Shown here: in pieces, positions 34,592 to 45,700 of the stretch
Layout of the letters: every line of letters begins with the position of its first letter
How positions within the stretch are numbered: the stretch's first letter is position 1
NCBI RefSeq assembly: GCF_000001735.4
Contig: NC_003074.8
Span: 22,513,261-22,577,260, forward strand
Direction of reading: 5' to 3'
DNA from: Arabidopsis thaliana
Taxonomy: Eukaryota; Streptophyta; Magnoliopsida; Brassicales; Brassicaceae
DNA: 64,000 nt
Position numbers and translations under genes: made by a program
The notes under the pieces: generated by a model
What the model was told of the DNA's origin: nothing
The model's database searches: none
Seen by the model: only the letters and a program-made list of their open reading frames with translations

Positions 34592-35344
34592 GGAGAGTTT
34601 TGAAAACCAGCATCTCTGAGCTTGTTTAAGTCCGTAAAGCGACTTTTTAAGTTTGCAAACTTTTGAAGAATCCACATTTTCAACACCCGGTGGAACCGTC
34701 ATATAAATTTCTTCCTCTAGATCTCCATGTAAAAAGGCGTTATGAACGTCCATTTGAAATAATTCCCAATTACGAGCGGAAGCAACTTTCAACAGAGTAC
34801 GAATCGTTGTCATCTTCACAACTGGTGCAAACGTTTCAGTGTAATCTGTCCCTTCCTCTTGTCTATTCCCAAAGAGCTACAAGACGAGCTTTGAACCTTT
34901 CGATAGATCCATCAGAGTTATACTTAATGCGAAAAACCCATTTGCAGCCTATCGCATGTTTTCCTTCTGGCAATGTTGTTATATCCCAAGTTTCATTCTC
35001 TTCCCAACTTCTCCTTTAACCGCATGAGTCCATCTTCGATCACTCATTGCTTGTTTAAATGAAACGGGCTCTGAACCAGCGCTAATAGCGGCCAAAAACA
35101 TCTGTTGAGGAGGAGAGAACCGATCAAGTGAGACATAATCAGTTAAGGGATAGATACACTTACTTGAGGATATTTGAATGGAAAGAGATGAAGCATGAGG
35201 GGGATTATCAAGTTGCGTTCCCGAATAAGTGACGTATGGCTCTAGTAGTACGGACCTCATCTTCTTTCATTTGCCAACCCTAAGTTCTTCTATTTCAGTC
35301 TCAGTACGAGTCTCAGTTTCTGTTTGAACGACCTTCTTTTCCTT

Positions 35345-35640
35345 TGAAGATGATGCTGTTGGTTTAACAGGATCGATCGATCGAGTCACCGGATCGTTCG
35401 ATCGATCAGTGTTTAATGTTTCTGTTTCGACTAACTGTGTAACTGGATCGATCGATCGCGTCGTGTCTAGGATTTCTACGTCATCGGGCAGAAGTGTTGG
35501 ATCGATCGATCTGGACTCTGGATCGATCGATCGGGTCGTGTCTGTGACTTCTGCAGAGCTTGGATCGATCTGTCGTGTATCAGGATCGATCGGTCCTGTG
35601 TCTGAATCGACTAGTCTTGTATCTAGATCGAATGGTTGAT
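35345..35640 (-). repeat. Degenerate tandem repeat coding RSIDP units in the copia linker
   Basis: About eight units of roughly 24-45 bp centre on GGATCGATCGAT. On the minus strand they encode variants of DTTRSIDPES and VTRSIDPVK. The array lies between integrase and RT, a non-conserved linker. Palindromic GATC cores (ATCGATCGAT) recur in most units. Confidence 0.75.
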
Positions 35641-38202
35641 CTTCAAGAGGTGACAAAGACTCCCCATGTCGACTAGTAGTCACTGGATTTGTAATCATGT
35701 GATCATCTTCACTCGCAAGAGTACTTGAAGGGTAAGGGAAAGAATCTTCGTGAAAGATAACATCACGGGACACAAACGTCTTCTCAGTTTGCAAGTCCAT
35801 TACTAGCCATCCTTTATTTCCAAATGGATATCCGAGGAAAACACATCGAGCACTGCGATGTTCAAACTTATCATTCGAACGTCGTACTAACTTTGCATAG
35901 CATAGACATCCAAACGTCTTTATGTCATCGTATGAAGGAGACTTTTGAACAAAACTTCATATGGTGTCTTCCCTTTGAGTAGAATCGATGGCGTTCTATT
36001 AATCAAATGAGTGGCCGCTTGAATGCTTTCACCCCAAAAACGAGTTGGTAGTTGAGCTTGAAATAAAAGCGCTCGAGCAACGTTTAGTATGTGTCGATGC
36101 TTTCTTTCAACTCTACCGTTTTGTTGAGGTGTATCTACACATGAGGTTTGGTGCGTGATACCATTTTCTGCAAAATAGGAGCGCATACACATGAATTCCG
36201 TACCATTATCTGTTCTTATAGTCTTGACCTTCTTGTCAAAATTTCGAAGGGCCCAAGCCACAAAGTTTTTAAGTACTGTGGAGACCGACGATTTCTCGAG
36301 AAGTAAGTGTGTCCAAACAGCTCGGGAGAAATCATCTACAATAGTGAGAAAATAAACCTCTCCACAAGTAGCTTTTGTTCTGTAAGGACCCCAAACATCA
36401 CAATGAATTAAAGAAAATAAATCATCGGCTTTATTTGAATTATCAGAAAACGAAACACGAGTTTGTTTTGCTCTAAAGCAAACATCACAACATTCCTCCA
36501 AAGCACTAGTACTACTACTAAAAGCACCAATTTCTGAAAGAAAAGTCAAAACTCTCGGTGAAGGGTGACCCATTCTTTTATGCCACAAAGCCCGAGCATC
36601 CACTGTCCCGACACGATTCACTTGAGGAATAACCGCATCCGCAAGATGATAAACCCCATCACGTTCAGTACCCACTCCAATCAAAGTCCTCGAAGCTTGG
36701 TCCTGTATCACACAAAACTTTTTAGTAAAAATGACAGTGCTTGCAATGTCACGCAAGAGTTGTGATACAGATATAAGTGTAATTGACAATTCTGAAGCAT
36801 AAAACACGTGATGAAGTATGAGCTTTCCACCAAGGATAAGTGTGCCATATCTTGTTGCCCAAGTGATCTTGTCATTTGGCAATTTGATAGGACATAGATC
36901 TATTTTCTGAATTTCTGTCAAGAGATTCATGTCACCGGTCATGTGATGGGATGCTCCTGAATCAATAATCAAATTATAACGACTGCGAGTTCCATACAAA
37001 ATCAGCTTTTCGCTCTTACCAGAGAATCCCTCTTTACTTGCTCCGTTAGACTTTTTATTTTTCTCAATGAACTCAGCTAGAGAGCTCAATTGACTGTCCG
37101 TGAGTTGTGGAGTGCTAGTTGTCGTTGAAGCTGTAGTTACTGCACCCGAAACATGTGAAGCGGACACTGGACCACCACGACCGCGTCCTCTTCCCCTTGA
37201 AGAACCACGACCTCGACCAGAATTACCTCTCCCCGCAGTTGAAGATGATGGTTCATTCCACCATTCAGGATAACCAACGATTTTGTAACATTGGCTCTTT
37301 TCGTGACCTGTTTTCCCGCAGTGAGAGCAAGTCGATGATTGTGATTTGAAAGCACCTGCAGCTGATGCTGAAAACCCAACAGCTCCTCCCTTTTCTTGTG
37401 GTTCACGAGTAGCTTGAATGTGTCTTTCTTCTTGAATTATTTGCGAATAAACACTCTCTAGGTTCAGATCATGGAGACGAGAAAGAAGATTTGATCGTGT
37501 TGTGCCAAATCTTTGATTATCAAGCCCCATCAAAAATTGATGAATATGAAGCCCATCTTGTTTCTTCTTATATTTCTTCATGGAACAACAACTAGAGTTC
37601 CCACAACAGCAAGTGAATCCTTTGTCGATGTCTGCAATGTCATCCCAAAGAATCTTCAATCGTCCATAGTATTCTTCTACGGTTTGTCCGTCTTGTTTAC
37701 ACCCGTTAAGATCAGCATGGAGTTGATGTTCTCTCGTGCCGTCGCTAACAGAGAAACGATTTTTGAGACTAGCCCACATCTCAGAAACGTCCTCCACAAG
37801 TGAAATCGAAGATCTTAGTTTTGGTTCCACGCTGCTATAGATCCATCCTATAATCATCGAGTTCACCATGTCCCATCGTTCTGCATCATCTCCTTCACCA
37901 TCTGGTCGCTTAAGGCTTCCGTTGAGAAACCCTACCTTACGCTTGGTTCGCAAGGAATTCATCATCAGTTTGGACCATCTTTCATAATTTGTACCATTCA
38001 ACAGGATTGGCGTCAAGACTTGTCCTGTATTGTCAATAGAATTGAGGTGATATGGAGACATCAAAGCTCCTTCACCACTTGGATTTCCAACGACACTTTT
38101 GCCGGAGTTCTTGACGTCGTCACTTCCAGTCATTCTTGATTCACGATCTGAAATTTGTGTGAGATTTCAATATTCAAAGCAATCTTCACAGGCCAAAAGT
38201 TG

Positions 38203-38214
38203 GCTCTGATACCA
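38203..38214 (-). other. Primer binding site of the copia element
   Basis: TGGTATCAGAGC on the minus strand, directly next to the 5' LTR, complementary to the initiator methionine tRNA end as in most plant copia elements. Confidence 0.9.
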
Positions 38215-38371
38215 TTTCAAGTTAGGTTATTGCTCTGAATATCTGTTGTATATTGATGATAGAAGAGAAGATACATATATATGCGATACAAACGTTTAAC
38301 CTAAACCAAGTCATTCTTCTATTCTTCTTTGGACTTCATATAAGCCCATTCATCGAAGCCCATCTCTAATA
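38215..38371 (-). repeat. 5' LTR of the copia element (157 bp)
   Basis: Pair of 28131-28288, with only one 1-bp indel between them. Flanked outside by target copy AAAGT (38372-38376). Confidence 0.93.
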
Positions 38372-39457
38372 AAAGTGGCAATGATAAGTTCCTTATTGAT
38401 GGCTTCCCTCGCAATGAAGAAAATCGGATCGTATTCGAAAATGTTGTAAGGGTCATGTTCCTTCTCTTGAACTCATTGTCAATTGTCTTCTCGTTGATTC
38501 CTATTATAGTCTATAATCAAGTCCTACTTGTCTCGTTAACCTTCCTTGGTTTAATACTGTCTGGATCTTGACAGGCTAGAATCGAGCCTGCTTTTGTTCT
38601 ATTCTTTGATTGTCCAGAAGAAGAACTAGAAAGACGCATTATGAGCAGGAACCAGGTTGGTATTTTTACTTGGAAATTGTTGTCTAGTTAGGGTCCGGTA
38701 CCTCTTTTACTAGTGTCGTTTCTTGGTTATGAAGGGAAGAGAAGACGATAATATAGAGACCATAAAGAAGCGATTTAAAGTGTTTGTTGAATCTACCCTC
38801 CCTATTATTAGCTACTACCAGTCTAAAGGGAAACTTCGAAAGGTTAGGATTTGGTTCTCCACTTCTCTTCCATGATCATTACTATCATACACTGTTCCTG
38901 ATTCTTGTTTCTGATTTTTTCCAGATCAATGCTGCAAAATCCAGCGAAGAGGTTTTCGAGGCTGTCAGAGTTCTATTTGCATCTGAAACTTGACAAGGTG
39001 ATGCTCGTGATCATCCAAACATACAGTTTTCTCTCTAGTCCTTGTAGATATGTAATGCATTATTGTTTGGTCTTTGTCTTTGTAGCATCAAGGACTTGGA
39101 TTCACCGAACAGAACAAAACAGAGACTCCAAAGTCAATGATGTGCCTTGTCGTATACGTAACTAAGTTTACAGATTCATGCTTATTTGTATATGTAAATA
39201 TCTCTACATTTTACATGTTCTCATCATACGATATAGCCAAACTTTCGTCGTAATAACCATATTTTTAGCTAAAAACTTATTTAGCTTGACTTCTTTAATC
39301 AAGACTCCTAGTCCACGAAGTTACCTCATCAATTTATTCACAAAGACTTGTAGTTATATGATCACGCGTCTATGGTTTATTACACACACACGTGACACGC
39401 CACAAGAAGAGTCTCTCGTTCGTTCTTCAATCACTTGTTAATACTTTTTGTTGGAGG

Positions 39458-39877
39458 ATGTTGACTCAATCTGTGTATAGAGTTTGCGAATATATCACCG
39501 TTTCTATTTTGATTACCTCCGTCGCCGTCTTTTCTGAAAGATTCGCCACTTTGATCGTCACAAGTCCATGGCGTCGCCACCGCACATTCACGTTCCGTCG
39601 GTGGAGAGCGGCGGAAAACGATGATTCGTCTCCACCTTTCTGCGCCGTGTGTCTACAAGAGGCGGAGGAAGGAGAGAAGATGAGGCGATTGACGATTTGC
39701 CGTCACTGTTTCCACGCGGATTGCATAGATACATGGCTCAGTGAAATGTCCAAGTGTCCGTTGTGTAGAGCTCAGATTCCTCCGTTACCGCCGGCAAGTC
39801 CTATGCTCTTACTGTTTTTTCCGGCGGGTGTGATTGATTTATTCAGCAAGAAAGAATCTCGACGCGTAGCTCTCTAA
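39458..39877 (+). CDS. RING-H2 zinc finger protein (putative E3 ubiquitin ligase), 139 aa
   Basis: A single exon starts at ATG 39458 (MLTQSVYRVCEY). A hydrophobic segment YITVSILITSVAVF at residues 14-27 probably anchors it in a membrane. A basic loop (SPWRRHRTFTFRRWR) follows. Then comes a complete RING-H2: FCAVCLQEAEEG, ICRHCFHADCIDTW, CPLCRAQ, with spacing C-x2-C-x14-C-x-H-x2-H-x2-C-x10-C-x2-C. The Trp important for E2 contact is present (IDTWL). Such small membrane RING proteins (ATL-like) usually act as ubiquitin ligases; the substrate is unknown. The frame is open upstream of the ATG but without another good ATG. Its position between the kinase-like gene and the ABC transporter matches, by memory, Arabidopsis AT3G60966. 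Confidence 0.85.
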   Translation: MLTQSVYRVCEYITVSILITSVAVFSERFATLIVTSPWRRHRTFTFRRWRAAENDDSSPPFCAVCLQEAEEGEKMRRLTICRHCFHADCIDTWLSEMSKCPLCRAQIPPLPPASPMLLLFFPAGVIDLFSKKESRRVAL

Positions 39878-42560
39878 CTTCGAATTCTCTCTGTTTCTTA
39901 ATTCTCTGTTTATTTACCTTAAAGTTAATGGGCCTTCATGTGATATCTGACTGTTTCACTTATACAAAGGCAGGCCCAAGATCTTATACGTAACGTAATA
40001 ATCAGTGTGTGTGATATGTTTATCTGTTATCCACATTAATTGCATAGACTACTAAATATATGCATTTAAGATTACAGTGTATTCAGATGTACTATATTCT
40101 TAAATTCATAGGATAAGTAATCTATGCAATGAACGTTGACAATTCACAGACTTTAGCATTTGAATTGAGGTGGGGTCTTTTTCTAATGTACTTTTTTGCA
40201 TTTTTCCAAAGTTAAGAAAAAGGCAAGTTGATGACGCAGCTAAACATATATGAAGAAAAAGGACCGAAACAGCCAAGAAACTCACGTGGAAATCACTAAC
40301 ATATGTGTACATGACAAGACATAATTCATACAAAATTTAATAATATTTTTGTTTGTCAATTTAACACATATATATCAGATATTTATTTTAAGATGATGAC
40401 TCAACTCTGTGAACCGCCTTGGTTTTTTAGTCATCCACTCATCCTTTCAGTTATTTAGTCTAGTTTTTTTTCTTCGGATATTCTTAAGAAATATGTATCT
40501 ATTTAGATTCAAAATATGGTAAAATACATTGATTTTCTGTATAATAATTGATACTAATAAAGATTAAAGATGCTTTTATTAAGAAAATCTTTGTTGGTAC
40601 TTACTTACTTAGATGAAATAAATAATCCCATACCCTTTTTATTAAGGTCAGCAACATCCCGACTCAATTATGGGCCAAAAGACATCGACTTATATAATCC
40701 CATACCCTTTTGTACTCTGTTTATCGTTATAAGAAGACAAAAACAAAAGCAAAAAAAAAGGGACATCGACTTAAATAATCACATACTACAATTTTTTTTT
40801 TTTTATATCGACCTTAATTTCCAACGTGCTTCTTCACTCTGATGTTGTGGCAGACCGTACACGTATATTCTTATACTTTAATCTAGTTATCTTGTGGAAT
40901 GACGACCCTTAAAGCACAAAAAGAAAAGAAAAGAATATGATTCTTAGAAAGTCAAACTATTTTATTAAGGAATTAACTTTGATTTAATTACTAGACGTCG
41001 ACGATGACTATTGGAGTATCATCACTTTGATCAAACGTAAAAAAAATACTACAGTTTTTTTTTGTCGGCATTGAAATTAGCAATTTAAGGCAAAATTATG
41101 GCAAGTAGAACTATAAGAACAAAAAATCAATGAAAAAAGAGAACTAATCACGTAATAAGTAGATAAGAAACAATACTATTACTATAGGTTTTTGTCTTTC
41201 GGGTCATCTAGCTAGTTTGGTGGTTCTGTACCACTTTTCCTTTCAACTTTCTCAAAGGAGTTCGAACCCTAACTGGGTTTTATGGTGACTTACTGACTTT
41301 GATGATGATTTGAGACCATACGGCCAGATCAACTTTGTCAGATACTATTTATTGGTTTATACAGTACTCGAAGATACGATGTAATATCGGAGTCGAGTAA
41401 ATATGGTCCCAGCGACCTACAATTCAGTTGAAAAGGACAGGATACAATAGAATCAAATCGGGATTGGAATCTCTCCCACGTCCCACTCACTCTTTTCCAA
41501 AAGAGTCGAGCCTAACTTTCATATAAGGAAGTCGTTTTCTACGAACCTCACACGTTCATCCTTAATTACGCTAAACAACAGAACTCTCAGTACTACCAAG
41601 TCTAATCAAAGTTCTACGAAGAAACATATGTATTTAGTTCAACGATTTTATTATTTTTGATTATTTCGTATATACTCTTCGTCAATACGATAATTTACAC
41701 GTGAGCTTATTATATTTGTAATTACTGTGTGTGTGTTTTTACTTCCGTGAGTTACTATAAACAAATAAATCCAAGTCAGCGATTAGTCGATTACGTACGG
41801 TAGTCACATTTCCATAAAAATCAAGTTAGTCTAGACATAAACTATTTAACTATTAATGAAAAGCCGGATCATCTAAGGTTTTAATCACGAAGTGAAAGAA
41901 CATACGACTTGCATTGCATTCCCTTGCATAAGGCAGGGAAATCAAGAGCTTTCGGCGTTCCAATATTAATGTTTTTGAAGGACCACATGATTAACAGTAA
42001 TTACATTGACATTTGTCCACGTTTAATAAGAGTGACCAGTGACCGCATCATTATTATTCAGGTCCTAACTTCTGCAAGTCTCTTTTATTGCTTCATTTTT
42101 CAATAATTTTGGACCTGAGCTCATCATCATGTGATTTTCTCCATTTTAAAACTAGATCCCAAATATATTTGTCTCAAATCAATTTCACAGGTTTAAATTA
42201 ATAATATTCTTATGCTCGTTCGTTCGTTATGATAGTAGTACGTAATTATTAAAAATAAGTAGTGTTAGTGTGAATATCGTCACTCACTCAATATATATCA
42301 TGCATGTTGTTGTCTTGTTGATAATTATTTTTTTACTTTCAGATTATACAAAATTAATTTGAAAAGTTTGAATACTTTAAAACAAGAAAGTAATTCTGAA
42401 AAGACATTCGTTTTAGATATATACGTATTTCTAAATTATATTTTTGGTCGGCCTAACGTATATTTAAGAGAATTCAATTTGTTGTTCTCCAATGTCCCTA
42501 AACTTATCCATCATATTCAATAGAGGGTTTTTGTTTTGTTTTGTAGCTGGCATCACTTTT
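39878..42560. other. Long intergenic region upstream of the ABC transporter gene
   Basis: AT-rich. It contains three short related phrases (AATAATCCCATACCCTTTT near 40620 and 40694; GACATCGACTTA(T/A)ATAATC at 40681 and 40762) that form a small local repeat. I see no gene, RNA or complete transposon. Confidence 0.45.
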
Positions 42561-42562
42561 CT

Positions 42563-42569
42563 CTATAAA
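42563..42569 (+). promoter_or_regulatory. TATA box of the ABCC15-like gene
   Basis: TATAAAC within TTTTCTCTATAAACTCAAAAC lies about 150 bp before the ATG at 42716, as expected for a plant promoter. The gene body downstream is broken, so it may still drive a non-coding transcript. Confidence 0.5.
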
Positions 42570-42715
42570 CTCAAAACTTGTCTCACACTCTCTCCGGCTC
42601 CTGCAACTCCATCTGAAAACAGAACAGGAACTTGATCGTCTCCAATCATCTCTAGTGCTTCTCACTTACACTCTCGGTACGAAGACACGTGTCTTCTCAA
42701 ACCAAGAAAGAAGCT

Positions 42716-45700
42716 ATGTTCAAGCCCTTTGGTTTCGCAGGTAAAGTTGTTACTCTTTCACTCGGAAAAATGATATTTTTTTCGTTTTACCTGATTGTGT
42801 TTGCTTTGATATGAGCAGCAGAAACGGGTTTTCGTCTCCTAACAACGCAATGGTTGCAGCTAGGAAACTCACTTTGCTTGAAGGAACGTATAAGCATCGC
42901 TATGCAAGTGACTTTCCTCGCTTTCTTTCTTATTCATTTGGCACTTAAATGGTTTGGTGTAGTAAGAAACAGAGGATCTAATGATGTAGAAGAAGACTTG
43001 AAGAAGCAGAGCATAACTGTGAAGCAGAGCTTATCTTACAACATATCTCTTCTCTGCTCTGTTTCTGTCTTAGGGACTCATTGCTTTATCTTGCTTTTGC
43101 TGTTTCGAGACAGCGTGGTGTCACGGTGTGATTCCTCTGTTTCTGTCTTCGCTGAGGTTTCGCAGTCTTTCTCGTGGCTGATTGTTTCTGTTGTTGTGAT
43201 GAAGATCAGAGAGAAGAGGCTTGTTAAGTTTCCTTGGATGTTAAGGTCATGGTGGCTCTGTCGTTTCATCTTATCCTTTGCCTTTGATGCTCATTTCATT
43301 ACCGCGAAACACGAGCCTCTCGGGTTTCAAGATTATGCCGACTTGACTGGTCTTCTTGCATCCTTGTTCTTGTTGGCTGTTTCAATCAGAGGCAAAACCG
43401 GTTTTGGTCTTCTTAAAATCCAGCGGAATCACAGAGCCACTACTACTTGGTGACCAAACAGAGCAGAACAAGATAGATTCTTATTCTTCTTCTTCTTCTC
43501 CATATGGGAACGCTACTCTCTTCCAACGCATCACTTTCTCATGGATCAACCCTTTGTTCTCCCTCGGATACAAGAGACCTCTTGAAAAAGATGATGTACC
43601 AGATATCGATGTGAAAGACTCTGCTCAATTTTGCTCTCATGCCTTTGACCAGAAACTGAAAACCACCAAGAAAAAGAAGAACCTGGAAATGTTTCTTCTA
43701 TAACTCGGTTCTTCGCTATGTCTGGAGGAAAGCCGCGATCAACGCGGTATTCGCAGTTGTAAACGCTAGCACAGCTTACATCGGACCATATCTCATCAAT
43801 GACTTTGTAGAGTTTCTAAGTGAGAAACAATCCCAGAGCTTAAACTAACAAGTTAAGAATGCTCTGTATATTATTGTGTGTTCTCAAGGTATCGATACAA
43901 CCCTATATATATATTCTATACAAGTCGGTCTAAGATCATTCATCTATAGAAAGATAGATACGAGAGAATATCTTCTACTTATTCTCCAAGTAAGTCTAAT
44001 GGATATCTTCTACTTATTCTCCAAGTAAGTCTAATTGCAAGAGTAGTCCTTCATATCTTCGTAATATCGTAATATAAACCATGGTTACCTTCTTGCACTC
44101 GGGTTTCTAACTGCGAAAATCGTTGAGACAGTTACTCAAAGACAATGGATCTTTGGAGCTCGTCAGCTAGGACTACGTCTTCGAGCAGCTTTGATATCGC
44201 ATATATACCAGAAAGGTTTACTTTTATTAAGTCAATCTCGGCAAAGCCACACGAGCGGAGAGATCATCAACTACATGAGCGTAGATGTTCAGAGAATCAC
44301 TGACTTCATTTGGTATGTAAACAGCATATGGATGTTACCTATACAGATTTTCTCAGCGATTTATATCTTGCAAAAACATCTGGGACTTGGAGCTTTAGCT
44401 GCATTGGTCACAACTTTAATGGTGATGGCTTGCAACTACCCATTGACAAGGCTTCAGAGAAACTACCAATCAGATATCATGAATGCCAAAGATGATAGAA
44501 TGAAAGCAACTTCAGAGATTCTTAAAAACATGAAGATTCTGAAGCTTCAAGCATGGGATAACCAGTTTCTCAACAAGGTTAAAACATTAAGAAAGAAAGA
44601 GTATGATTGTTTATGGAAGTCTTTGAGGTTACAAGATTTCACAACTTTCATACTTTGGGGAGCTCCTTCATTGATCTCTGTGGTGACTTTTGTTACTTGT
44701 ATGTTAATGGGAGTGAAGCTAACAGCTGGAGCAGTCTTATCTGCTCTTGCAACGTTTCAAATGTTACAAAGTCCGATTTTCGGTTTACCTGATCTCCTCT
44801 CAGCGCTTGTTCAGAGCAAGGTTTCTGCAGATAGAATAGCTTCTTACTTGCAACAAAGCGAGACTCAGAAAGATGCAGTTGAGTATTGCTCAAATGATCA
44901 TACAGAATTTAGTGTTGAAATAGAAAATGGAGCATTTAGTTGGGAACCTGAGTCAAGCAGACCAACTCTTGATGACATCGAACTGAAAGTAAAAAGCGGA
45001 ATGAAAGTGGCGATCTGCGGAGCTGTAGGATCAGGAAAATCAAGCTTACCCTCTTCAATCTTAGGGGAGATTCAGAAGCTGAAGGGAACAGTCAGAGTCA
45101 GTGGTAAACAAGCTTATGTTCCACAATCACCATGGATACTAAGCGGGACTATAAGAGATAACATTTTGTTTGGAAGCATTTATGAAAGCGAAAAGTATGA
45201 GAGAACTGTTAAAGCATGTGCTTTGATAAAGGACTTTGAGCTTTTCTCGAATGGAGACTTGACAGAGATTGGAGAGAGAGGGATAAACATGAGTGGAGGT
45301 CAGAAGCAAAGGATACAGATTGCTCGAGCGGTATATCAGAACGCTGATATATATCTACTTGATGATCCTTTTAGCGCCGTTGATGCTCATACAGGAAGAG
45401 AACTCTTTGAAGTATAATAATGTTCATGAAAATTTGTAATCTTTGATCCTTTCTCTCTTAAAACTCCACAATAGACAATGTTTTGTTTTTACTTGTTTTG
45501 CAGGATTGCTTAATGGGGATACTGAAAGACAAAACTGTACTTTACGTTACCCATCAAGTCGAGTTTCTTCCAGCAGCAGATCTAATCCTGGTAAGAGAAA
45601 CAGCCGCTGATAATAAGCAAATGCAAAAGAAGCTGTTAGTTTTTCCATTAACATTAGTGTGTGTACTTTGTATACTAGGTGATGCAAAACGGAAGAGTGA

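Larger units (their letters stand above)
28296..38133 (-). pseudogene. Copia gag-pol polyprotein, interrupted
   Basis: A long frame 38133-35920 (737 aa) holds a gag domain (LLNGTNYERWSKLMMNSL), a CCHC knuckle (CSHCGKTGHEKSQC), a Gly/Arg-rich stretch, the protease motif LIIDSGASHHM, a pre-integrase zinc region (LWHKRMGHPS) and integrase (HCDVWGPY, RTDNGTEFM, PQQNGRVERKHRH). A 1-nt loss at about 35940 ends it. The linker frame 35800-35267 with RSIDP repeats follows, then a stop, then RT pieces ([32 protein letters not shown]) up to the LINE at 34601. Beyond the LINE RT resumes (LYVLVYVDDFIVGG, 29505-28760). RNase H follows ([11 protein letters not shown], then after a shift [11 protein letters not shown] and ADFLTKGL) to a stop at 28296. 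Confidence 0.9.
28131..38371 (-). mobile_element. Ty1/copia LTR retrotransposon inserted in the kinase-like exon, itself hosting a LINE
   Basis: LTRs at 28131-28288 and 38215-38371 differ by a single extra T. Target duplication AAAGT lies at 28126-28130 and 38372-38376. Next to the right LTR the minus strand has TGGTATCAGAGC, the initiator-Met-tRNA-type primer site of copia elements. The left LTR borders CTTGAGGGGGAGT, a typical copia polypurine tract. The order gag, protease, integrase, RT, RNase H confirms copia. Without the LINE it is about 5 kb. The LTR ends are TATTAG...CTTGAAA on the minus strand, not TG...CA. Several frameshifts and a stop make it non-autonomous as written. Confidence 0.93.
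28059..38993 (+). pseudogene. UMP/CMP-kinase-like gene split by a copia insertion
   Basis: The first piece (28059-28130) reads from an ATG GRIVPSEITVKLLCKAMEES and stops at the insertion. After the element it resumes in frame at 38377 with [17 protein letters not shown] (to 38445). Further exons are 38575-38655 ([20 protein letters not shown]), 38735-38842 ([17 protein letters not shown]) and 38925-38993 (INAAKSSEEVFEAVRVLFA, stop). With the element and one target copy removed, the exons total 399 nt (132 aa) with no other lesion, so inactivation looks recent. The LID and NMP-binding parts match UMP-CMP kinases, but no P-loop exon was found upstream. The gene may therefore already have been a short paralogue, as I recall for Arabidopsis AT3G60961. 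Confidence 0.85.

Noticed and set aside
35409-35639. Plus-strand frame through the GATC-rich repeat.
   Set aside because: It is the mirror of the minus-strand RSIDP array; repeats of this period keep several frames open.
43971-44036. Two 34-bp direct repeats, considered as a repeat array such as CRISPR.
   Set aside because: Only two adjacent units inside an LTR of a plant nuclear genome; a simple tandem duplication explains them.
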